This document shows positions 17,571 through 24,425 of a DNA stretch of 64,000 nucleotides, in pieces (the stretch's first letter is position 1; every line of letters starts with the position of its first letter). The position numbers and the translations under genes were made by a program. The stretch is taken from positions 20,781 through 84,780 of the forward strand of contig JALQYQ010000005.1 of NCBI GenBank assembly GCA_023262855.1, given 5' to 3'. The notes beneath the pieces were generated by a model that was not told where the DNA came from, ran no database searches, and saw nothing but the letters and a program-made list of their open reading frames with translations. Source of the DNA: Crocinitomicaceae bacterium (GTDB taxonomy: Bacteria; Bacteroidota; Bacteroidia; Flavobacteriales_D; Crocinitomicaceae).

Positions 17571-18893
17571 ATGAATAATAATCAAGCACAAATCAATTCA
17601 ATTTTACAATCAATTGGATTTTCAGAACTAAATGATCTTCAACGCGAAACGCTTGAAAAAAGTGAGACATCAAAAAACATGATGCTACTTTCCCAAACGG
17701 GATCTGGTAAAACATTTGCGTTTTTATTACCACTGTTTTTGAAATTAGATCAGAATTCAAGCGATATACAAGCCTTGATTCTTGCTCCATCAAGAGAATT
17801 GGCAATCCAAATTGAAAATGTCTTTCGTGCAATGAAGACAAATTTCAAAGTTCTTACTTGCTACGGAGGACATTCAATGCAAGTCGAAAAAAATAGTTTA
17901 TCTGAATCACCTGCTGTTTTAATCGGAACTCCAGGACGAATTTGCGACCACATCACTAGAAAAACAATCAATTTGTCGAATGTAAAACAATTTGTTGTAG
18001 ACGAATACGATAAAAGTTTAGAATTTGGTTTTGAAGATCAAATCAAATTCATTTATCAAGAATTTACAGATTTAAGACAAACAACCTTAGTTTCTGCAAC
18101 GGAGCACAAAGAATTCCCCGAGTATTTGGACTTTAAATCGCCAACAATTATTAATCATTTGTCGAATTCAGAAGAGCCTGCAATTACATTTTGGAATTTT
18201 CCTGTAAAAACGAGTACAAAGTTTGAGCGTTTGTTTGATTTGTTGTGTTCATTCAATGGCGAATTAACAATTGTATTCTGCAATTTCAGAGAAGCAACGG
18301 AAAGTGTTTCTGAATATTTAAATGAAAACGGTTACGAATCCATTATTTATCACGGCGGAATGGAACAGGATGAACGTGAACGTGCGCTGATAAAATTCAG
18401 AAATGGTAGTTATCATACATTGATATGTACGGATTTAGGATCTCGTGGTCTGGACATTCCTGAAATTCAGCATGTCGTACATTTTCAATACCCGCATAGT
18501 GAAGAAGCATTTATTCATCGCAATGGTCGAACAGCTCGAATGAAAGCGAATGGCTCATCGTATTTATTGATTAATAAAGAAGAAAATACACCTGATTACA
18601 TTCAACTTCCGGATGCTGAATACAAATTACCACATGACTTAATGGGTCCTGTTGAAAGTCCTTGGATAACCTTATATTTCAGTGGAGGTAAAAAAGATAA
18701 AATCAACAAAATTGATATTGTAGGATTTCTTGGACAAAAAGGTGGATTAAAAAAAGAAGAAATCGGACTAATAACTGTTCAAGATTTCTCATCCTACGTA
18801 GCTGTTAAGCGTAAAAACAGCAAACAATTATTGGCTAAAATTCGGGATGAAAAAGTAAAAGGGAAGAAATTGAAAATTGCTTTTTCGAAGTAA
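17571..18893 (+). CDS. DEAD-box-like RNA helicase with a DEYD motif II
   Basis: The 440-residue protein has both RecA-like domains. Seen are a Q-motif region (LNDLQRETLEKS), motif I SQTGSGKT, Ia APSRELA, GTPGR, motif II VVDEYDKS, motif III SAT, the helicase-C core IIYHGGMEQDERERAL, TDLGSRGLDIP, and HRNGRTARM. Motif II reads DEYD rather than DEAD. An aromatic third residue (DEFD or DEYD) seems to mark a Bacteroidota subgroup, from memory. The C-terminal 80 residues form a basic RNA-binding tail, similar in position to DbpA-type extensions, which suggests a role in ribosome assembly or RNA remodelling. The gene stands alone. Confidence 0.85.
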   Translation: MNNNQAQINSILQSIGFSELNDLQRETLEKSETSKNMMLLSQTGSGKTFAFLLPLFLKLDQNSSDIQALILAPSRELAIQIENVFRAMKTNFKVLTCYGGHSMQVEKNSLSESPAVLIGTPGRICDHITRKTINLSNVKQFVVDEYDKSLEFGFEDQIKFIYQEFTDLRQTTLVSATEHKEFPEYLDFKSPTIINHLSNSEEPAITFWNFPVKTSTKFERLFDLLCSFNGELTIVFCNFREATESVSEYLNENGYESIIYHGGMEQDERERALIKFRNGSYHTLICTDLGSRGLDIPEIQHVVHFQYPHSEEAFIHRNGRTARMKANGSSYLLINKEENTPDYIQLPDAEYKLPHDLMGPVESPWITLYFSGGKKDKINKIDIVGFLGQKGGLKKEEIGLITVQDFSSYVAVKRKNSKQLLAKIRDEKVKGKKLKIAFSK

Positions 18894-18934
18894 CATATAA
18901 TCTTAATATCCATTTAGGAGTTTTTTTTAAATTG

Positions 18935-18991
18935 TGAACATTGATTTATGAGATAAGTCATAATTCAATGTTCATAAATCAATTACTTTTG
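18935..18991 (+). promoter_or_regulatory. Long inverted repeat overlapping the promoter of the MbnP/MbnH module
   Basis: TGAACATTGATTTATGA (18935-18951) and TCATAATTCAATGTTCA (18958-18974) are inverted copies with one mismatch and a 6-nt spacer. A second partner for the left arm, TCATAAATCAAT (18972-18983), exactly complements ATTGATTTATGA (18940-18951). The -7 element TACTTTTG (18984-18991) follows directly and ends 4 nt before the ATG at 18996. The repeat covers the -33 region, so it is a likely repressor or metal-regulator operator. Confidence 0.55.
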
Positions 18992-18995
18992 CAAA

Positions 18996-19397
18996 ATGCT
19001 TAAAAGATCACTCATATTCTTGTTTGCTTTAATTATCTGCTTTCAAGCGGTAATTCAAACACTGATTATGTTAGATTGGAAGGTGAATCAAGATATTATA
19101 ACTGCTCGTTATTGTGTCAATAAAAGCAAACCTGAGTTGAAATGTAATGGTCAATGTCAACTAGCAAAAAGATTACGAAAAATTGAAAATGAAATAAATT
19201 TGCTTGATTCTAAAAGCGAAAAACAACCAAAAAAAGAACTAAAAAATAAGCAATCCGAATTCACTTTTTTAACTCAAATTTTCATTTCATTAGCAAAAAG
19301 GAATCCAAAAGAATACGAAACTGGTCTTGGAATTTATATCAACCAATACCAATTACTCCTTGAAGAATCAATCGATCATCCCCCATGTTTTAGTTAA
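18996..19397 (+). CDS. Small membrane-anchored Cys-rich protein of the MbnP/MbnH module
   Basis: The 133-residue protein has one N-terminal membrane segment (about 5-27) followed by an extracytoplasmic domain with Cys-x7-Cys-x3-Cys (ARYCVNKSKPELKCNGQCQL), a Lys-rich helical stretch and a C-terminal HPPC. I recall uncharacterised Bacteroidota proteins with the CxGxCQLxK motif and a C-terminal Pro/Cys motif. Cysteines in this spacing could bind copper or another metal. It is the first gene of a cluster with an MbnP-like lipoprotein and an MbnH-like di-heme protein, 63 bases upstream of the former. The function is inference from that context. Confidence 0.6.
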   Translation: MLKRSLIFLFALIICFQAVIQTLIMLDWKVNQDIITARYCVNKSKPELKCNGQCQLAKRLRKIENEINLLDSKSEKQPKKELKNKQSEFTFLTQIFISLAKRNPKEYETGLGIYINQYQLLLEESIDHPPCFS

Positions 19398-19460
19398 CAA
19401 TTAACCTCTCTTTTATTAGAACTTAAATAGTTAACGCCTACGAGCAGTTTATTTTATTAC

Positions 19461-20222
19461 ATGAAAAATTTATTTATTTCTGCAGCATTTGTTGTGGCTG
19501 CACTTTCAATGTCCTCTTGCAAAAAAGATGACGATACCACACCTACATCAACAACTGGGACAGTTGAAATTAATATGGCTCACCGATGGGGTAATAGCAC
19601 AACAAATTTCCTATTAAACATGGAGCTTGTTCATCCAATGACCAATGACACACTGACTTTTACAACCTTTAAATATTATGTATCTAATATTAAATTCAAA
19701 AAGGCAGATGGAACTTGGTACACCCACCCAGAAAGTTATTTTTTAGTTGATTTGTCAACATCTGGATCTGAAATATTATCAATTCCGAATGTCCCTATTG
19801 GAGAATACACAGACATGGAATATACAATGGGAGTTGATAGTTTACAAAATGTCGCTGGTGCTCAAACAGGTGCATTGGCAGTTTCTAACAATATGTTCTG
19901 GAGTTGGAACTCTGGTTATATTATGGTTAAAGCAGAAGGAACTTCGCCAAATTCAGGATCCGGATCTTTCGCTTTCCATTTAGGTGGATTTATGGGAACG
20001 AACAATGTCGTTACAACAAATTCTGTAAACTTTATAGGAAATTCATTAACAATTACAGGCGGTAAGACATCTGAGGTTCATATGATTGTGAATCCTGCCA
20101 AATTATGGCATTCTTCGGCTCCATTAGCAACTTCAAGTTCAATTATGATGCCTGGTGCAACTGCCAAAACGATGGCAACTGATTTCTATAATGGAATTAT
20201 GTTTGATCATATCCATGAATAA
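19461..20222 (+). CDS. MbnP family lipoprotein (putative copper-binding)
   Basis: The 253-residue protein has a lipobox ending SMSSC (Cys20) followed by KKDDD. The MbnP-like beta-sandwich shows FTTFKYYVSNIKF, YFLVDL, and the MFWSWNSGYIMVKAEG stretch. Proteins of this family pair with MbnH di-heme enzymes; in the methanobactin system MbnH converts a Trp of MbnP to kynurenine and the product binds copper. Candidate Trp residues are visible in FWSWNSGY and AKLWHSS, but I cannot tell which, if any, is modified here. An attenuator-like hairpin separates it from the MbnH-like gene. Confidence 0.8.
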   Translation: MKNLFISAAFVVAALSMSSCKKDDDTTPTSTTGTVEINMAHRWGNSTTNFLLNMELVHPMTNDTLTFTTFKYYVSNIKFKKADGTWYTHPESYFLVDLSTSGSEILSIPNVPIGEYTDMEYTMGVDSLQNVAGAQTGALAVSNNMFWSWNSGYIMVKAEGTSPNSGSGSFAFHLGGFMGTNNVVTTNSVNFIGNSLTITGGKTSEVHMIVNPAKLWHSSAPLATSSSIMMPGATAKTMATDFYNGIMFDHIHE

Positions 20223-20230
20223 TGCTAATT

Positions 20231-20261
20231 CCCCTCTGAATGACAGAGGGGATAATTTTTT
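20231..20261 (+). terminator. Intra-operon terminator/attenuator between the MbnP- and MbnH-like genes
   Basis: CCCCTCTG (20231-20238), loop AATGA, CAGAGGGG (20244-20251) form a perfect 8-bp GC-rich stem followed by ATAA and six T. It ends 5 nt before the ATG at 20266. It should reduce transcription of the di-heme gene relative to the lipoprotein. Confidence 0.75.
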
Positions 20262-20265
20262 CCGA

Positions 20266-21285
20266 ATGAAACATTTTTTATTATTTTCTTTGAGTCTCTT
20301 TCTTTTGATTTCGTGTGCTAAAGAAAAAATTGAAGAATATGATGGTTGGGGCTTTTACAAACCTTCACATTTTCCAGAGCCACATTACAAGTTTGAAAAA
20401 AACAATTTAACTAGGGCACGTTTTGATTTAGGTAGAGATTTATTTTATGATCCAATCTTATCTTCTGATAGCACCATTTCCTGTGCAAAATGTCATGCGC
20501 AAACTCATGGATTCGCTGATCATAATGTAAATTTTAGTCTTGGCGTAAACAATTCCATTGGTAAAAGAAATTCTCCTGCCTTATCTAATTTGGCTTGGTA
20601 TCCAAACTTCATGTGGGATGGTGGAATTAACCACATCGAAACATTTTCTTTTGCACCAATTACAAATCCCATTGAAATGCATGAAACAATGAGTAATGTT
20701 GTAGCAAAATTAAATGCTAGCTCATATTATAAAGATAAATTTAAAAAAGCCTACGGCAATCCTACAGTTACCGATCAAAATTTATTAAAAGCACTGGCGC
20801 AGTTTATGGCGTTGATGATTTCTGCAGAATCAAAATACGACAATTACGTATTAGGAAAAACTACATTTTCGGCTGCAGAAAAAAATGGCTTACAATTATT
20901 TAGAACTCATTGTGCATCTTGTCATACTGAACCTTTAACAAGTTCTTTTGGATTTGCGAACAACGGGTTAGATAGCGATTTTACTGATGATCTAGGCAGA
21001 GGCTTGGTAACTCAAGATCCAAACGACAACGGGAAATTCAGAATTCCATCTTTACGAAATGTGTCACTCACCTACCCGTATATGCACGATGGCCGTTTCT
21101 TCACTTTAAGTCAAGTTTTAGATCACTATAGCAATGGAATTGTTCAAAGCTCTACGCTAGATCCAAGTTTAGGAATAGGATTTAATTTTACAACACAAGA
21201 AAAACAAGATATTATTACATTCTTAAATACCTTAACTGATCAAAATTATTTGGCTAATCCATACCTATCCGAAAAGAAAAAATAG
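20266..21285 (+). CDS. MbnH/cytochrome c peroxidase family di-heme lipoprotein
   Basis: The start at 20266 gives a lipoprotein signal (LFLLISC, Cys17). An upstream ATG at 20155 would overlap the MbnP gene and lose the signal. The 339-residue protein has two c-type heme sites, CAKCH (73-77) and CASCH (216-220), and the MauG/CcpA-type segment TYPYMHDGRF (Met273, possible heme ligand). By family it is either a peroxidase or, given the neighbouring MbnP-like gene, a Trp-oxidising MbnH. The lipobox places it in the periplasm, where heme is attached by a cytochrome c maturation system. Confidence 0.88.
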   Translation: MKHFLLFSLSLFLLISCAKEKIEEYDGWGFYKPSHFPEPHYKFEKNNLTRARFDLGRDLFYDPILSSDSTISCAKCHAQTHGFADHNVNFSLGVNNSIGKRNSPALSNLAWYPNFMWDGGINHIETFSFAPITNPIEMHETMSNVVAKLNASSYYKDKFKKAYGNPTVTDQNLLKALAQFMALMISAESKYDNYVLGKTTFSAAEKNGLQLFRTHCASCHTEPLTSSFGFANNGLDSDFTDDLGRGLVTQDPNDNGKFRIPSLRNVSLTYPYMHDGRFFTLSQVLDHYSNGIVQSSTLDPSLGIGFNFTTQEKQDIITFLNTLTDQNYLANPYLSEKKK

Positions 21286-21294
21286 AATTTTAAG

Positions 21295-21306
21295 TATGCA
21301 TGCATA
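21295..21306. promoter_or_regulatory. Candidate operator TATGCATGCATA upstream of the acyl-CoA dehydrogenase gene
   Basis: This perfect 12-bp palindrome lies 55 bases before the ATG at 21362. It matches the TATGC-N2-GCATA element ahead of the MarR-fad operon (12882-12893), which suggests shared control of two separate beta-oxidation transcription units. Confidence 0.5.
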
Positions 21307-21361
21307 ATAATTAAAATCTTTTATTAACTTAGTAGCATGACACTTTAAATTACATCTTAGA

Positions 21362-23152
21362 ATGGAACCAACGAATAACAATCCAATTAAAGGCGGCGAG
21401 TTTCTCATCCGCAAAACATTACCTAGTGAAATTTTTATTCCTGAAGAATGGAATGAAGAGCAAATGATGATTGCACAAATGTGTGATGATTTTATTGCCC
21501 AAGAAATTTTGCCAAATCTCGATCGAATTGATAAAATGGAGGAAGGTTTGATGCCAAGTTTAATGGAAAAGGCTGGTGAATTAGGAATGTTGGGAATGAC
21601 TGTTCCTGAAGAATATGGTGGAATGGGAGTTGATTTTAAAACTTCTTTATTGGCAACAGAACATTTGGGAAAAGGTTATTCTTTTTCAGTTGCTTATGGA
21701 GCCCATACCGGAATTGGAACTTTGCCTCTACTCTATTATGGAAATGAAGAGCAGAAAGCAAAATACATCCCAAAATTAGCTTCTGGAGAGTGGAAAGCTG
21801 CATATTGCTTAACAGAACCAGGATCTGGATCTGATGCAAATTCTGGAAAAACAAAAGCAGTACTTTCAGAGGATGGTAAGCACTATATTCTAAACGGTCA
21901 AAAAATGTGGATCACGAATGGCGGATTTGCAAACTTTATGACTGTTTTTGCTAAAATTGATGATGATAAAAACCTTACAGCGTTTTTAGTTGAAGCTGAT
22001 ACAGAAGGAATTTCATTAAATCCTGAAGAAAAGAAAATGGGGATTAAAGGTTCATCTACTCGCCAAGTATTCTTCAACAATGTAAAAGTTCCAGTTGAAA
22101 ACATGCTTTCTGAGCGTGAAAATGGATTTAAAATTGCGATTAACATCTTAAATATTGGGCGAATTAAATTAGCAGCTGGTGTTTTAGGAGGTTCAAAAGG
22201 AGCAATAAATGACACTGTAAAATACGCAAATGAACGCGAACAATTTGGTCGTCCGATTTCAAAATATGGTGCAATTCGATACAAACTGGCTGAACAGGCA
22301 ATTCGCACATTTGTTCTTGAATCTGCAACTTATCGTGCAGGACAAAATATAGAAGATGCCATTGAAGGATTAATTGCTTCAGGAATGCCAAAAGGTCAAG
22401 CTACCTTGAAAGGTATCGAACAATTTGCCGCAGAATGTGCGATGTTAAAAGTTGCTGGATCTGAATGTTTGGATTATGTTGTCGATGAAGCAGTTCAAAT
22501 ATATGGTGGAATGGGATATTCAGCAGAATCACCTGTTGAAAGAGCATATCGCGATTCTCGTATCAATCGAATTTTTGAAGGAACGAATGAAATCAATCGC
22601 ATGTTAACCGTTGATATGATTTTGCGTCGTGCATTGAAAGGTGAATTAGATTTAATGGGTCCTGCAATGAAAGTTGCTGGTGAATTAATGTCAATTCCTG
22701 AAATGGGTGATGCTCCTACAGGTGTTTTCGGAGCTGAGCACAAATACCTTGAAGGATTCAAAAAGACAATATTAATGGTTGCAGGAAGTGCCGTTCAAAA
22801 ATTAATGCAAACCTTGTCCAAAGAACAAGAGGTTTTGATGAACATTGCAGACATGTCAATTATCACCTATCAAGCTGAATCTGTGTTATTACGTGTCGAA
22901 AAAATGATTGAATTAAAAGGTGAAGCAGCGTGTGAAGCACAAATTGCAATGGTAAAAACCTTCTTCTATGATGCGGCTGATAAAATTGACAAAGCTGGAA
23001 AAGATGCTTTGAATTCCTTTGCTGAAGGCGATGAATTAAAAATGATGTTGATGGGATTAAAACGATTCACAAAAACAGAACCATTTAATCCAAAAGCTGC
23101 ACGACAAATAATTGCTCAAAAGATTATTGAAACAAATAAATACTGTTACTAA
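21362..23152 (+). CDS. fadE: Acyl-CoA dehydrogenase (FadE-type, long form)
   Basis: The 596-residue flavoenzyme has the FAD-binding signature YCLTEPGSGSDANS (149-162), KMWITNGG, and YGGMGYSAESPVERAYRDSR. The catalytic base matches Glu406 in IFEGTNEINR. A C-terminal extension of about 150 residues makes it longer than short-chain enzymes and close to the FadE of Bacillus subtilis (594). It performs the first step of beta-oxidation, passing electrons to electron-transfer flavoprotein. It is separated from fadN-fadA by 4 kb of other genes but shares a candidate operator with them. A strong terminator follows. Confidence 0.93.
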   Translation: MEPTNNNPIKGGEFLIRKTLPSEIFIPEEWNEEQMMIAQMCDDFIAQEILPNLDRIDKMEEGLMPSLMEKAGELGMLGMTVPEEYGGMGVDFKTSLLATEHLGKGYSFSVAYGAHTGIGTLPLLYYGNEEQKAKYIPKLASGEWKAAYCLTEPGSGSDANSGKTKAVLSEDGKHYILNGQKMWITNGGFANFMTVFAKIDDDKNLTAFLVEADTEGISLNPEEKKMGIKGSSTRQVFFNNVKVPVENMLSERENGFKIAINILNIGRIKLAAGVLGGSKGAINDTVKYANEREQFGRPISKYGAIRYKLAEQAIRTFVLESATYRAGQNIEDAIEGLIASGMPKGQATLKGIEQFAAECAMLKVAGSECLDYVVDEAVQIYGGMGYSAESPVERAYRDSRINRIFEGTNEINRMLTVDMILRRALKGELDLMGPAMKVAGELMSIPEMGDAPTGVFGAEHKYLEGFKKTILMVAGSAVQKLMQTLSKEQEVLMNIADMSIITYQAESVLLRVEKMIELKGEAACEAQIAMVKTFFYDAADKIDKAGKDALNSFAEGDELKMMLMGLKRFTKTEPFNPKAARQIIAQKIIETNKYCY

Positions 23153-23158
23153 CAAAAA

Positions 23159-23184
23159 AGCGTCTGCCGTGGCAGACGCTTTTT
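23159..23184. terminator. Terminator after the acyl-CoA dehydrogenase gene
   Basis: AGCGTCTGCC (23159-23168) and GGCAGACGCT (23171-23180) are perfect 10-bp arms, flanked by an A run on the left and a T run on the right. The hairpin can work in both directions. Confidence 0.85.
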
Positions 23185-23223
23185 CTTTTTCATAAGTAAA
23201 TAGTAGTAGAAACTATTGAATGC

Positions 23224-23254
23224 AAAAAAAGACCGCTTTTGGGCGGTCTTTTTT
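23224..23254. terminator. Terminator of the minus-strand gene at 23263-23637
   Basis: GACCGC (23231-23236) and GCGGTC (23243-23248) are flanked by seven A and six T, which extend the stem. Its position just past the minus-strand stop suits that gene. Confidence 0.8.
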
Positions 23255-23262
23255 AATTCTTT

Positions 23263-23637
23263 TTATTTCAAATAGGTATTGAAGAAATCCTCAGTAATCA
23301 TTGAGTTTCCATCAACAACTACGTTCTGAACACCGCAAGATGCAAGAAAACGAGTAATAACGCGACGACCTAACTCATCGTTTGCTACCATTTTCAATTT
23401 TACCTCTTTAGTAGATTCATTAAACTCAGTAGTGAAATAATGAACATAATATTTCGAGTTTTTCGTCACTTCTTCAGCAGTTAATGTTGAAGGCATAACA
23501 AATGTGTACACTCCGCTTTCTTTTGCTGCGGACAATTGTGTTTTTGATTGTGCTGTAGCAGAATTAGACGCATCCTGTGCAAAAGATACTGTTGAAAGTC
23601 CAATCACAGCAATTAATGATAAGAAGAATGTTTTCAT
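23263..23637 (-). CDS. Hypothetical small secreted protein
   Basis: The 124-residue protein has a clear signal peptide (1-20, ending VSFAQ). The mature part is about 100 residues with the segment KYYVHYFTTEF and a single Cys. The C-terminus, FLASCGVQNVVVDGNSMIT, resembles the small Bacteroidota domain that compares residues across positions, but no family could be assigned. It is monocistronic between two terminator-bounded genes. Confidence 0.6.
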   Translation of the reverse strand: MKTFFLSLIAVIGLSTVSFAQDASNSATAQSKTQLSAAKESGVYTFVMPSTLTAEEVTKNSKYYVHYFTTEFNESTKEVKLKMVANDELGRRVITRFLASCGVQNVVVDGNSMITEDFFNTYLK

Positions 23638-23736
23638 GTTTTATAATTTTAAAAAGCTAGACGAGTAAAACCAACTAAAAGTTGTATCGTCATTTGAAGG
23701 CTAATCTACAATATTTTTGCCAATTTTGTCTCAGGT

Positions 23737-24345
23737 ATGAAAAAACTTTTGCCATTTTTCGAAGAAAATAAGCTAGAAGCCGGTTGTGATGAAGCTGGAA
23801 GAGGCTGTCTAGCAGGTCCAGTGGTTGCAGCAGCAGTTATTTTACCTAAAGATTTCACACATCCTTTTTTGAATGATTCGAAACAATTAAGTGAGAAAAA
23901 AAGAGATTTACTTCGTCCAATTATTGAATCAGAGGCCATTGCATTCGCTGTTTCATTTATCGATCCACAGGAAATTGATGAAATAAATATCTTAAAAGCA
24001 AGTTTTACAGCAATGCACAGAGCTGTTGATGCTTTAACCACAGTTCCTGAATCACTTTTAATTGATGGTAATCGTTTTATCCCCTATCCTTCCATACCTC
24101 ATCATTGCATTATTAAAGGTGATGGAAAATATCTAAACATCGCGGCAGCTTCTATTTTAGCCAAAACATACCGTGATGAGTACATGAATAAAATTGCACA
24201 AGAATTTCCAAAATACGCTTGGATGCAAAACAAAGGTTATCCAACAAAAGCTCATAGAGAAGCGATTCAAAAATTTGGACCTACAAAATACCACCGTATG
24301 ACTTTCACTTTGTTGGCACCCGAACAATTAAGTTTATTCGATTAA
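23737..24345 (+). CDS. rnhB: Ribonuclease HII
   Basis: The 202-residue protein has the RNase HII signature [20 protein letters not shown], with Asp18 and Glu19 as metal ligands, the LLIDGN strand, and [15 protein letters not shown]. The enzyme cuts RNA within RNA:DNA hybrids and removes single ribonucleotides. A -7 element TATTTTTG lies at 23712-23719, giving a leader of about 10-15 nt. The unknown 724-residue gene follows 80 bases downstream. Confidence 0.93.
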   Translation: MKKLLPFFEENKLEAGCDEAGRGCLAGPVVAAAVILPKDFTHPFLNDSKQLSEKKRDLLRPIIESEAIAFAVSFIDPQEIDEINILKASFTAMHRAVDALTTVPESLLIDGNRFIPYPSIPHHCIIKGDGKYLNIAAASILAKTYRDEYMNKIAQEFPKYAWMQNKGYPTKAHREAIQKFGPTKYHRMTFTLLAPEQLSLFD

Positions 24346-24425
24346 ACATTTGGTTGTTCATTTTTAAACTTTAGACGCGCATTCGACATTCATCTTTGCC
24401 ATAATTTTGAACAAACTCAAAAGTT

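Noticed and set aside
20155..20265. Upstream start of the di-heme protein
   Set aside because: It overlaps the lipoprotein gene and the attenuator and lacks a signal peptide, whereas the 20266 start gives a lipobox.
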